The notes beneath the pieces are model-generated. The model did not search any database and had not been told where the DNA came from. It saw nothing but the letters and a program-made list of their open reading frames with translations. DNA of 64,000 bases from Nitrososphaerota archaeon. GTDB lineage: Archaea > Thermoproteota > Nitrososphaeria > Nitrososphaerales > Gagatemarchaeaceae. How positions within the stretch are numbered: position 1 is the stretch's first letter; every line of letters starts with the position of its first letter. A program made the translations under genes and the position numbers. Positions 23,429-32,243 of this stretch are shown here, piece after piece. Location of the stretch: the NCBI GenBank assembly GCA_028867035.1, contig JAGWHB010000003.1, forward strand, positions 1 through 64,000. The letters run 5' to 3'.

Positions 23429-24223
23429 ATGGTCCCGGGCAAGTCAGTCAGGCTTTCGCGGATAACCCTCCGAGGAAGGATGCTCTGCATTCCCATGGAC
23501 CACTCGATAACCGACGGCCCCATCAAGGGCCTCGAGGAGCCGGAAGCCATGGTCAAGGCGGTCGCTCGAGGGGGTGCGACAGCGTTCCTCGCGCAAAAGG
23601 GCGTCCTCAGGTCCCTGACGAATCCTCCTAGGATCGGGATAATCCTGCACCTGTCTGCCAACACCAGCTTCGGGCCCTCCCCAAACAGGAAGGTCCTGAT
23701 TTCCTCGGTCGAGGAGGGCCTACGCCTCGGCGCCGACGCGATTTCAGTCCACATCAACATCGGCAACTCAGACGAGCCGGAAATGCTGGTCCAGTTGGGC
23801 AGGGTGGCAGACGAATGCGACGCGCTTCAGATTCCCCTCATCGCGATGATGTACCCTCGAGGAGAGGCAATCAAGGACCCCTCGGATCCAGATGTAGTCG
23901 CCCACGTCGCACGGATAGGCGCTGAGGCAGGCGCAGACATCGTGAAGACCATCTACACTGGCAGTACCGACAGCTTCAGGGAGGTCGTCAGGAAGTGTCC
24001 GGTGCCCGTGGTGCTCGCGGGCGGGTCCAAGGTCGACTCCGACCTCAGCCTCCTGGAACTGGCCGACTCTGCCATGAACGCAGGAGCGATGGGAGTGACC
24101 TTTGGAAGAAACGTCTTCCAGCATCAGAACCCGACCGCGATAGTGCGGGCGCTGCGGAAGGTAGTGGTGGAAAGGGGGTCCGTCACCGAAGGACTGGAGG
24201 TCCTGAGAATTGCTACCTCCTGA
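23429..24223 (+). CDS. 2-amino-3,7-dideoxy-D-threo-hept-6-ulosonate (ADH) synthase, class I aldolase family
   Basis: 264 residues of the DeoC/FbaB class I aldolase family. MDHSITDGP, the Schiff-base lysine in GADIVKTIYTGS and the phosphate site AGGSKVDSD are visible. In archaea lacking DAHP synthase this enzyme condenses aspartate semialdehyde with a deoxyketohexose phosphate, as established in Methanocaldococcus. Position between asd and DHQ synthase II supports this over a true fructose-bisphosphate aldolase. Confidence 0.9.
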   Translation: MVPGKSVRLSRITLRGRMLCIPMDHSITDGPIKGLEEPEAMVKAVARGGATAFLAQKGVLRSLTNPPRIGIILHLSANTSFGPSPNRKVLISSVEEGLRLGADAISVHINIGNSDEPEMLVQLGRVADECDALQIPLIAMMYPRGEAIKDPSDPDVVAHVARIGAEAGADIVKTIYTGSTDSFREVVRKCPVPVVLAGGSKVDSDLSLLELADSAMNAGAMGVTFGRNVFQHQNPTAIVRALRKVVVERGSVTEGLEVLRIATS

Positions 24224-25226
24224 CAAAGAGATCGTCCTCCAGGTCGAGCCCGTCGACCTGACAGAAAAGACGCTGAAGCTCGCCAAGCAGGCCGGGATCC
24301 GGAGGGTCATAGCGAAGGGCGCGCTGTCCACCTCGGTATATTTCGAGGGCCTTTCCCAGTTGAAAATCTCCGACGAGCCGGGGCCCGACCGGGTCAGCTG
24401 GGTCAAGGTGGGCGGCGCAAAGGACCTTAAGCGGGCCGTGGCCGCAAGCATGAAGGACCAGCCATTCGTCGTGGTCGAGTGCTCCGATTGGACGATCATA
24501 CCCCTGGAGAACCTAGTAGCCGAATTCAGGCGAAATGGGCGCAAGCTCTACGCCTACGCGGCCACGAAGCAGGAGATCGAGACTGCCTTCGCGATCCTGG
24601 AGAAAGGGGTCGACGGGGTCGTAATCCTGCCAAGCTCCCTCGCCGCTGCGGGCGGGCTGAACCTTCCAGAGGCGCGGAGTTTCGCGCTCCTTCCGGCAAA
24701 ACTGACCCGCGTCATGGACGCCGGAGTCGGAGACAGAGCCTGCGTGGACACGACTTCGCAGCTGGAAGAAGGCGAGGGAATGCTTGTGGGCAGCCGGGCA
24801 AGCTTCTTCTTCCTCGTCCACGGTGAAACCCTTTCGTCCGAGTACGTCCCAGCCCGTCCCTTCCGAGTCAACGCGGGCGCCCTCCACAGCTATGTCCTCT
24901 CTCAGGGTGGAAAAACAAGATACCTCTCAGAGCTCGAGAGCCCCGACCCGGTCACGATAGTTGATTCAAAGGGAAACTCGCGCGCCGCGAACGTGGGAAG
25001 GGTCAAGATTGAGCGTAGGCCTCTCCTTCTTCTCGAGGCGGCCGTCGGAGGAAAGACCGGAAGCGTGATCCTCCAAAAGGCCGAGACGATACGCCTTGTC
25101 AGAGACGACGGCTCCCCGGTTTCGGTCACCGAACTGAAGGCCGGCGACGCAGTCCTGGTACACACAGAGCAGGCGATGGGTCGCCACTTCGGCGGCGAGG
25201 TAGACGAGCATGTCCTCGAGAAGTAG
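24210..25226 (+). CDS. 3-dehydroquinate synthase II
   Basis: 338 residues from TTG 24210, overlapping the previous gene by 14 bp. NAD-dependent enzyme that deaminates and cyclises ADH to 3-dehydroquinate, unrelated to bacterial AroB. Family regions visible: DWTIIPLENLVAEFR, SFFFLVHGET, FRVNAGALHSYV and TEQAMGRHFG near the C-terminus. Together with ADH synthase this replaces the DAHP/AroB route. Confidence 0.93.
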   Translation: MLPPDKEIVLQVEPVDLTEKTLKLAKQAGIRRVIAKGALSTSVYFEGLSQLKISDEPGPDRVSWVKVGGAKDLKRAVAASMKDQPFVVVECSDWTIIPLENLVAEFRRNGRKLYAYAATKQEIETAFAILEKGVDGVVILPSSLAAAGGLNLPEARSFALLPAKLTRVMDAGVGDRACVDTTSQLEEGEGMLVGSRASFFFLVHGETLSSEYVPARPFRVNAGALHSYVLSQGGKTRYLSELESPDPVTIVDSKGNSRAANVGRVKIERRPLLLLEAAVGGKTGSVILQKAETIRLVRDDGSPVSVTELKAGDAVLVHTEQAMGRHFGGEVDEHVLEK

Positions 25227-25935
25227 CGCCAAGGGGACCGGGCCCTCGTCCCGTCCAAGCGGTAAGACACAGATCTGCACCTCCCTCTCGAGACGAACCT
25301 GCGGGGAGTTGGCAGATGATGCGACTTTGGCCTTCGCGGAAGGTACCGACCTCGTAGAATTCAGGGTAGACCTGTTGAAGGACCCCAATGCGGCCATGGA
25401 CTCCGGCGAGCTCTCTGAGTTCTCGCCACGAGCCGTCTTCACAATGAGATCCGCAAAAGAAGGTGGCGGCTTCGGTGGAGAAGAATCAGACAGGCTGGCT
25501 TTCATAAGGAAGCTGTCTCTGATGCGTCCTGCCTACCTTGACATCGAGCTTTCTACCCTGGATTCCAATCCAGACCTGGGGGCTGATGCGCACCGGGGGC
25601 GCGTCATCGTCTCCTGGCATGACATGGCGCAGACCCCAGCGAAGGGACGCCTGCGGTCCATAATGCGCAGGGCCCGCGGACATCGCGGCCTTGTGAAGAT
25701 GGTCGGGACCGCGGCCCGTCCTGCCGACAACCTCTCCATCCTCTCCCTGTACGCGGAACCTGGCGCGACCCCAATCGCGTTCTGCATGGGTTCAGCGGGG
25801 CTCTTCTCCAGGGTGATGGCAATACAATATTGTACTCCACTCGTCTACGCGTCGCTCCCTGGGAGGCAGACTGCCCCCGGCCAACTCTCGCTCAAGTCCG
25901 CCCTCGCGCTAAGGAGGAGGCTCCAGGACGACTGA
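25210..25935 (+). CDS. aroD: 3-dehydroquinate dehydratase, type I
   Basis: 241 residues. Type I Schiff-base enzyme: DLVEFRVDLL near residue 46, the catalytic His in VIVSWHDMAQTPAKG and the Schiff-base lysine in LVKMVGTA. The C-terminal SLPGRQTAPGQLS loop closes the active site. It overlaps the previous gene by 17 bp. Its 3' end carries GGAGGAGG (25912-25919), a strong ribosome site for aroE. Confidence 0.93.
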   Translation: MSSRSSAKGTGPSSRPSGKTQICTSLSRRTCGELADDATLAFAEGTDLVEFRVDLLKDPNAAMDSGELSEFSPRAVFTMRSAKEGGGFGGEESDRLAFIRKLSLMRPAYLDIELSTLDSNPDLGADAHRGRVIVSWHDMAQTPAKGRLRSIMRRARGHRGLVKMVGTAARPADNLSILSLYAEPGATPIAFCMGSAGLFSRVMAIQYCTPLVYASLPGRQTAPGQLSLKSALALRRRLQDD

Positions 25936-26764
25936 AAGATACTTCCTGCTCGGGGCGGAGGTCTCGAACTCTCCCACGCCGAACATGGTCAACTCTGCCT
26001 TCGAAGCTATGGAGATGGAAGCCGTGTACGCCCCTCTGAACGTGTCCCCAGGAGCCCTGGCAGAGACCTTCGACCGGCTGAAGCAGCAGGGTGTCAAGGG
26101 GTTCAATGTCACCATGCCACACAAAACATCCATCCTTCAGCTCCTCGATTCCTCTGACGACACCTCCTCCAAGATAGGGGCTGTCAACACTGTGAGCAGG
26201 GAGCGAGCCTCCTACATAGGCTACAACACGGATGTCGAGGGCATAGTCCAACCCCTCCGTTCCCGAGGTGTCGAGAGAATCGACAGAGCTGCAGTGGTCG
26301 GAACGGGAGGAGCTGCACGGGCCTTCTGCGCAGCCATGGCCAAGATGAAGTGCAAGGGGGTCACGGTGGTCTCCAGAGACGCCAAAATGGCCGGGGGATT
26401 CGTCTCTCAGATGACCGCTTCGTTTCCGTCCATCGAGTTCGTGACCTCAGATTTCGGGGGACCAATCAACGGCGAATTCGAACTCGTCTTCAACGCCTCG
26501 CCGATAGGGACCAGAGGTGTCCCCCTCCCCCGACAAGTCGGAGCGATGGTCGAATCCCACCAGCTGGTCTTCGACGCGGTCTATTCCCCGAATGAGACCG
26601 AGCTGATCAAGCTAGCCGAGAGCAGAGGCTCGCGGACCATCCGCGGGCACGAGATGCTCCTCGAGCAGGCCATCGGCGCGATCAGGATCTGGACCGGCCG
26701 GCCTCCCCCCGCCGAGGTGATGAGGAAGGCCCTCATCCATTCCCTCGAGGTGACCGCAAGCTGA
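25928..26764 (+). CDS. aroE: Shikimate dehydrogenase, apparent ACG start
   Basis: NADP-dependent reduction of 3-dehydroshikimate. Shikimate-binding motif RYFLLGAEVSNSPTPNM, catalytic Lys in FNVTMPHKTSI, Asp in GYNTDVEG and the dinucleotide loop VVGTGGAARAF. The first ordinary start, ATG 25985, would remove the shikimate-binding strand. Between the upstream stop at 25910 and this strand the only near-cognate codon is ACG 25928, eight bases after GGAGGAGG. A missing A at 25934-25936 could instead join it to CTG 25932. Stop overlaps aroK (CTGA). Confidence 0.92.
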   Translation, partial: TTERYFLLGAEVSNSPTPNMVNSAFEAMEMEAVYAPLNVSPGALAETFDRLKQQGVKGFNVTMPHKTSILQLLDSSDDTSSKIGAVNTVSRERASYIGYNTDVEGIVQPLRSRGVERIDRAAVVGTGGAARAFCAAMAKMKCKGVTVVSRDAKMAGGFVSQMTASFPSIEFVTSDFGGPINGEFELVFNASPIGTRGVPLPRQVGAMVESHQLVFDAVYSPNETELIKLAESRGSRTIRGHEMLLEQAIGAIRIWTGRPPPAEVMRKALIHSLEVTAS

Positions 26765-27633
26765 TTGGAAGGGCAGAGGCGATGGGGGCCGTCAGCGTTG
26801 TCAACGCAATCGCGAGCGGGAGAGGAGCCACCGTCGCAGTGAGGCTCAGGACCAGGGCGAGGGTCGAGGTCGAACAATCACCAGGAGAGTGGGATGTGGC
26901 CCTGAACGGAAGGTTCGTCGGGTCGACCCTGGCACAGGAAACAGTCGCCAAGACCATGCTTGCGATCGGGCTGGACCCCTCAAGGCATTCAGGTTCGGTG
27001 GAAACGACGACCGAGGCTCCCGTCGGCGTCGGACTCAAGACGTCCTCCTCATCATCGGTCGCGATTAGCATGGCCACCTTGGCCGCGTTCGGGAGGCAGA
27101 GGTACGCCCCACACGACATCCTGGGTTACAGCGTCTCGGCCTCCCTGGCCAGCGGGGTCAGCGCGACCGGCGCACTCGACGACGCTGCCTCCTGCCTGAT
27201 GGGCGGCGCGAACTTCACAGACAACCTCTCGAGGAAGGTCCTCTCGTCCCAAAGGCTGGGCAAACCGTTGACTGTCTTGATCAGGGTTCCGCAAGGTCGA
27301 AGCCGGCGCAAGAAGGTGAGCTTGCGGTCCGTGAGGACTTTCTCGAAAGAGGCCGACGAAATCTTCAGACTGGGAAAGAGAGGGAAGGTATGGAACGCGA
27401 TGACTCTCAACGGCTTCCTTTATTGTTCGATCTATGGCTACGACCCTCTCCCGGCGACGCAGGCTCTGGAGGCGGGAGCCTTGGGGGCAGGCCTCTCCGG
27501 CACCGGGCCCGCAGTCGCGGCCGTGTTCGGCGAGCAGGGCGAGCCCGACAGACTCGAAGAGGCGTGGTCTGATGGAGGAGCAAACGTGATCGTAACGCAA
27601 ACGACAGACGAGGGAGCCACCTTTGAGCGGTAG
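26761..27633 (+). CDS. aroK: Shikimate kinase, archaeal GHMP type, probable CTG start
   Basis: GHMP-superfamily kinase that replaces bacterial AroK. ATP motif PVGVGLKTSSSSSVA, substrate region NAIASGRGATVAV and C-terminal GAGLSGTGPAVAA. The family N-terminus aligns with LIGRAEAMGAVSVVNAIA, so CTG 26761 (CTGA overlap with aroE) fits better than ATG 26782, which loses seven aligned residues. It overlaps the EPSP synthase gene by 11 bp. Confidence 0.92.
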   Translation: MIGRAEAMGAVSVVNAIASGRGATVAVRLRTRARVEVEQSPGEWDVALNGRFVGSTLAQETVAKTMLAIGLDPSRHSGSVETTTEAPVGVGLKTSSSSSVAISMATLAAFGRQRYAPHDILGYSVSASLASGVSATGALDDAASCLMGGANFTDNLSRKVLSSQRLGKPLTVLIRVPQGRSRRKKVSLRSVRTFSKEADEIFRLGKRGKVWNAMTLNGFLYCSIYGYDPLPATQALEAGALGAGLSGTGPAVAAVFGEQGEPDRLEEAWSDGGANVIVTQTTDEGATFER

Positions 27634-28912
27634 GGTCAGGCTTTCATCCACAGGGGAGCTCGGCGGCAAGGTCCAGGTCCCTCCGAGCAAAAGCTACACC
27701 CACAGGGCTTTCGTGATGGCGAGCCTCGCCTCCGGCACGTCGAGGATCTCGAACCCCCTCGTCTCCAGAGACACCCTCGCCACGTTGCGGGCGTGCCAGG
27801 AGATGGGGGCAAGCCTCAGGGAATCTCAATCAGAAGTCGAGGTGATAGGTTCGGAGCCCAAGACTCCCGGCGACGTGGTGAACGTCGAGAACTCGGGTTC
27901 GACCCTCAGATTCATGACCTCCATCTTCTCCCTTCCCGCAGGCGGATGCACCGTCTTGACAGGAGACAGCAGCATCCGCAGGAGACCCATGCAACCCCTC
28001 CTCGACGCCCTCTCCCAGCTCGGCGTCAAAGCCTGGTCTGCGCCCGGTAACGGTTGTGCGCCAATAATAGTCAGCGCGGGGGGAATGCGAGGCGGACGAG
28101 CGGAGATAAGGGGTGACGTCTCCTCCCAATTCGTCTCGTCAGTACTTATGTCGGCGCCGCTTGCTTCAAGCGACTCTTCCCTCGCAGTGACCGACGCTGT
28201 CTCAAGACCCTATATCGATGCGACCTTGCTACTCTCCGAACTCTTCGGGGTCTCGATCCACCGAAAGGCATATTCGAACTTCGATATACCCGGCGGACAG
28301 CAGTACAGGGCCTCAGGCTTCCGTGTCCCTGCGGACTTCAGCTCAGCCTCTTTCATCATGGCCGCCGTAGCGATGGCAGGAGGCAGCGTGGAGCTCTCAG
28401 GGCTGACCCAAACCTTTCCGCAGGGAGACTCGAAGATCCTCGACATCCTGGTCGAGATGGGCGTAAAGGTAATCCGACACGAAGGCTCTGTCCTGGTTGA
28501 GGCGGACGGACGTGACCTTCGGGCAAGGGAGTTCGACCTAACAGATACACCTGACCTCCTACCAGTCGTAGCGGCCCTGGCCATGAAATGCGACGGGCCT
28601 CTTCAAGTGTCCGGAGTAGCCCATGCCAGATTCAAGGAGACCGACAGGATCAGAGTCCTCGCTGAGGAGCTCGGCAAGACAGGAGCGATCATTGAGGAGC
28701 GATCCGACGGGATGAGGATCTCGAGGCCGGATGGCTTCGTCGGGGCGGCGCTTGACGCCCGGGGTGACCACAGGATGTTCATGGCCTTCGCCCTCGCATC
28801 TCTTGTCTCGCAGGGAAGCATCTCAGTTTCAGGCGAAGAGTCCCTCGACGTCTCCTACCCTGCGTTTTTGTGTGACATGGAGACGATAGGAGCGGCGGTG
28901 GCAAGGGAATGA
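27623..28912 (+). CDS. aroA: 5-enolpyruvylshikimate-3-phosphate synthase
   Basis: 429 residues from TTG 27623. N-terminal PPSKSYTHRA, phosphoenolpyruvate-site NVENSGSTLRF, the segment GDSSIRRRPM and the C-terminal DHRMFMAFAL are all conserved. Adds enolpyruvyl to shikimate 3-phosphate. It overlaps aroK by 11 bp and aroC by ATGA, so the pathway is in strict reaction order here. Confidence 0.96.
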   Translation: MSGRVRLSSTGELGGKVQVPPSKSYTHRAFVMASLASGTSRISNPLVSRDTLATLRACQEMGASLRESQSEVEVIGSEPKTPGDVVNVENSGSTLRFMTSIFSLPAGGCTVLTGDSSIRRRPMQPLLDALSQLGVKAWSAPGNGCAPIIVSAGGMRGGRAEIRGDVSSQFVSSVLMSAPLASSDSSLAVTDAVSRPYIDATLLLSELFGVSIHRKAYSNFDIPGGQQYRASGFRVPADFSSASFIMAAVAMAGGSVELSGLTQTFPQGDSKILDILVEMGVKVIRHEGSVLVEADGRDLRAREFDLTDTPDLLPVVAALAMKCDGPLQVSGVAHARFKETDRIRVLAEELGKTGAIIEERSDGMRISRPDGFVGAALDARGDHRMFMAFALASLVSQGSISVSGEESLDVSYPAFLCDMETIGAAVARE

Positions 28913-30015
28913 GCGGCAACATCATAGGCGAACGCTTCCTCCTCATGACCTTCGGGGAGAGTCACGGGAAATGCGTCGGAGCAGTGCTCGACGGATGCCC
29001 TGCGGGCCTCGCTCTCGCCGAGGCGGACGTCCAGTCCGAACTAGACCTGAGGAAGCCGGGCCAATCGATTGTCACGACGACGAGACGGGAAGAGGACAGG
29101 GTCGAAATCATGTCGGGTGTCTTCAACGGTCACACCACCGGGGCCCCGCTCATGATGATGATACGCAACGAAGACAAGGACTCGAGATCCTATGACGCGA
29201 TAATCAATACTCCGCGCCCGGGTCACGCCGACCTCACAGCGAGGAGTAAGTACGGAGGCTTCAACGACTACAGGGGAGGAGGTAGGTTCTCCGGCAGGAT
29301 TACCGCCTCGTTCGTCATGGGGGGGGCAGTCGCGAAGAAGCTCCTCAAGGAAGCCCTCGGCATAGATGTGGTCGCCTATTCGCTGGAGATCGGCGGGGTC
29401 AAGGCGAAGAACTTCACATTCGAGGACGCCAGGGCAAACCGCTATTCCAACGAGGTCAGGGCGCCCACATCAGAAGCAGCAGAGGAAATGAAACGCAAGA
29501 TCATAGAAGTTCGGGGGAAGGGCAACAGCCTCGGTGGGATCGTGGAGTGCGTAGCGACCAATCTCCCGGTCGGCCTCGGAGAGCCGGTCTTCGCCTCGCT
29601 CGACTCCGACCTTGCGAAGATAGCGCTGTCGATCCCGGCAGTCAAGGGGGTCGAATTCGGCTCCGGTTTCTCCTCCGCCAGGTCCACAGGGCTAGAGAAC
29701 AACGACGAGTACTTCTTCGACCGTGGCAAGGTCTCTACCAGATCGAACAACTCCGGAGGCATCCTCGGTGGGCTCTCCAACGGCATGCCAGTCGTCTATC
29801 GGGTGGCCTTCAAGCCGGCGTCTTCAATCGCATCGAAGCAGACCACCGTGGACCTTCGGTCTGGAAAGGAGGCGGACCTGGTCGTCCCTGGGAGGCACGA
29901 CCCGACTGTGGTCCCGCGCGCGGTCCCCGTGATGGAGAACGTAACCGCCCTCGTCCTGGCTGACCACGCAATCAGGGCGGGCATGATCCCTCCTGTGCTA
30001 GGGAGGAATGACTGA
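28909..30015 (+). CDS. aroC: Chorismate synthase
   Basis: 368 residues. FMN-dependent anti-elimination enzyme: GESHGKCVGAVLDGCPAG, the middle signature RPGHADLTARSKYG, GGGRFSGRITAS and the C-terminal NNSGGILGGLSNG with RHDPTVVPRA. ATG 28909 gives a 4-base overlap with aroA. Supplies chorismate to both the downstream mutase and the convergent trp operon. Confidence 0.97.
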   Translation: MSGNIIGERFLLMTFGESHGKCVGAVLDGCPAGLALAEADVQSELDLRKPGQSIVTTTRREEDRVEIMSGVFNGHTTGAPLMMMIRNEDKDSRSYDAIINTPRPGHADLTARSKYGGFNDYRGGGRFSGRITASFVMGGAVAKKLLKEALGIDVVAYSLEIGGVKAKNFTFEDARANRYSNEVRAPTSEAAEEMKRKIIEVRGKGNSLGGIVECVATNLPVGLGEPVFASLDSDLAKIALSIPAVKGVEFGSGFSSARSTGLENNDEYFFDRGKVSTRSNNSGGILGGLSNGMPVVYRVAFKPASSIASKQTTVDLRSGKEADLVVPGRHDPTVVPRAVPVMENVTALVLADHAIRAGMIPPVLGRND

Positions 30016-31402
30016 GACGGTGAAGGCCGAGTCGAGCCTCGCCGAACTCAGGGCCGAGATAGCTCGGACCACGAAGGAGATAGTCAGGCTGGTCGGGCGG
30101 CGCAACCAGCTGGCCCAGGAGGTCGGCATGCTGAAATCGAAGGCCTCCCTTCCTGCAGAAGACGAGGCGGTAGAGGATGCCCTGCTCAAGGAGGTGGTCT
30201 CCGAATGCGACCGTGCGGGACTGAGCAGGACCGCTGGGTTCAAAATTTTCCAGGTACTCTTGGAGGAGTCCAAGAAAGCCCAGGGACTGAGGCAGACATC
30301 CTCCCCGATGGCTAGCTTCGCAAAGGCGGTCGCCCTCCAGCGACAGGGTGTGAAGGTGATACGGCTTGACGTCGGCGAGCCAGACTTCAGGCCTCCCAGG
30401 CGCGTCCTGATAGGATGCGCGAACGCGCTGTACGGGTTCAAGACGCACTACACCGGACCGAGAGGCATCCCGGAGCTCACCACTGCCCTCCGCGAGTACA
30501 TCGCGAGGAAGCAGCGCTTCGAGGTCGCATCCGAAGAGGTCATGGCCACTCCCAGCGGGAGGTTCGCTGTGTACGCCGCGCTCGCGTGCACAGTCGGGGA
30601 AGGTGAAAGCGCGGTGGTCATCGAGCCCAACTGGCCCGCATACCGGGAGATCCTCGCCAGCCTCCACGCACGACCTCTGGCCGTCCGCACTCAGCTGGGC
30701 GACGCCTGGAATCCGTCCCTCGAGGAGATCAAGGACGCGATACGTCCCAACACGAAGGCAATCGTCCTGAGCTATCCGAATAACCCAACAGGGAATGTCA
30801 TCACTCCCAGCCTGTTCAGGGAGATTGTAGAGCTCGCCGACGACCGGGACCTCACAGTGATAAGCGACGAAATCTACAACGAATACTCCTACAGGCCGTG
30901 CCCGAGCATTCTTGACAAGCCTCCGGAGAGATTCGTCCTGACCGCATCCTTCTCCAAGACCTGGGCCATGACAGGATTCAGGGTCGGTTATGCGGTCTCT
31001 TCCAGGGAGACCATCGCCTCGATGGCGAAGATCGCTTCTCTGACGGTCACCTCCATCCCGGAGTTCATCCAGTATGGCGCGATCGAGGCCCTCAACGCCG
31101 ACTCGGACGTTCGAAGGAACGTGCGGACGATGAAGGAAAGGATTGACGCGGTGGCAGAGGCGCTCGGCCAGATCGATTCCCTCGAGTACCTGAAGCCAGA
31201 CGGTGCGATGTACTACTTCCCCGAACTTAAGGGCTACCGTGGGACCGGGGAAAAGTTCGCCGACCATCTGCTCAACAAGGGGGTCAGCGTCACACCAGGG
31301 AGCTCTTTCGGCGAATATCCCAAGTTCTTCCGGATCTCCTTGGGGCAGCCAAAGGAAGTCCTCCTAGAAGGAGTTAAACGGATGGGCGAACTACTGGTTT
31401 GA
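30008..31402 (+). CDS. Chorismate mutase (AroQ) fused to class I/II PLP aminotransferase
   Basis: 464 residues. Residues 8-95 are a helical AroQ-type chorismate mutase (LRAEIARTTKEIVRLVGRRNQLAQ, i.e. I-x2-L-x5-R pattern). Residues 100-460 are an aspartate-aminotransferase-fold enzyme: LDVGEPDF, YPNNPTGN, the PLP lysine in SFSKTWAMTGFRVGY and the C-terminal FRISLGQP. The likely role is to make prephenate and transaminate prephenate or the aromatic keto acids. Placed between aroC and tyrA. Whether it acts as prephenate aminotransferase (arogenate route) or aromatic aminotransferase is open. Confidence 0.9.
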   Translation: MTETVKAESSLAELRAEIARTTKEIVRLVGRRNQLAQEVGMLKSKASLPAEDEAVEDALLKEVVSECDRAGLSRTAGFKIFQVLLEESKKAQGLRQTSSPMASFAKAVALQRQGVKVIRLDVGEPDFRPPRRVLIGCANALYGFKTHYTGPRGIPELTTALREYIARKQRFEVASEEVMATPSGRFAVYAALACTVGEGESAVVIEPNWPAYREILASLHARPLAVRTQLGDAWNPSLEEIKDAIRPNTKAIVLSYPNNPTGNVITPSLFREIVELADDRDLTVISDEIYNEYSYRPCPSILDKPPERFVLTASFSKTWAMTGFRVGYAVSSRETIASMAKIASLTVTSIPEFIQYGAIEALNADSDVRRNVRTMKERIDAVAEALGQIDSLEYLKPDGAMYYFPELKGYRGTGEKFADHLLNKGVSVTPGSSFGEYPKFFRISLGQPKEVLLEGVKRMGELLV

Positions 31403-32238
31403 AAATAGCTATCCTCGGCTCCTCTGGCGCGATGGGCTCATTCTTCGTCGTCTACTTCCTAGGCAGGGGCTATCAGGTAGTTGGTCATGACCGAGTCCGA
31501 GGCATAGGCCCCGCCCCGCCTCGCTTCACCTTCTCACCCTCCAACTCAGACGCAGTCCGGGGTTCGGACGTCGTTTTAATCGCAGTTCCGATCCGCGACT
31601 CGGTCAAAGTCCTAAGAGAGGTCGCAGGTTCCATAGGAAAAGGGACCCTGGTTGTGGAGATCTCCTCGGTAAAAGGGAAGTCTCTCGGACAGGTCAAGCG
31701 CATCGTCGCCCGGAGTAACGCCTCCCTCCTGTCGCTCCACCCCCTCTTCGGTCCGTCCATCTCTTCTCAGAGGTTCAAGCTCTGCGTGGTTGGCACAAAG
31801 GAGGATGTCCGTCTGGCCAGGAAGCTCTTTCCCAGGGCGCGCCTAATCAGGCTTGGGACCGAAGAACACGACCGGCTGATGGCCTATGTCCTGTCCCTGG
31901 TCCATCTCACGAACCTCGCCTTCGTGTCGGCGATCTCCAAGGGAGTAGGAATGAAGCGATTCCAGACGGCCTCCACGCCGACGTCGATGGCTCAGCTTGA
32001 GGTCGCGAAGGCGATTCTGTCCCAGAATCCATCTCTGTACTCTTACATCCAGTCCCAAAATCCCTTCGTCAACGAGGTGGTGGACTCCATGATTTCCGAG
32101 CTCGAGGATCTTCGCAAAATCGTCGGCAGCCGCCAAGCGGGAAGGTTCGAGGCCCGGTTCTCGTCTCTTGGTTCAACCTTCGACAGGAGAGACCTCAGAC
32201 GCGCCCTGGATGCTGTCTATTCCTCCTCTGCCAGATAG
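31399..32238 (+). CDS. tyrA: Prephenate/arogenate dehydrogenase
   Basis: 279 residues from TTG 31399 (TTGA overlap). N-terminal dinucleotide loop GSSGAMGSFFVVYF, then EISSVKGK and the substrate-site SLHPLFGPSI. The C-terminal helical domain lacks an ACT domain. Last gene of the plus-strand aromatic operon; it converges with trpA after 5 bp. Prephenate dehydratase for phenylalanine is not in the window. Confidence 0.93.
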   Translation: MKIAILGSSGAMGSFFVVYFLGRGYQVVGHDRVRGIGPAPPRFTFSPSNSDAVRGSDVVLIAVPIRDSVKVLREVAGSIGKGTLVVEISSVKGKSLGQVKRIVARSNASLLSLHPLFGPSISSQRFKLCVVGTKEDVRLARKLFPRARLIRLGTEEHDRLMAYVLSLVHLTNLAFVSAISKGVGMKRFQTASTPTSMAQLEVAKAILSQNPSLYSYIQSQNPFVNEVVDSMISELEDLRKIVGSRQAGRFEARFSSLGSTFDRRDLRRALDAVYSSSAR

Positions 32239-32243
32239 AATTC

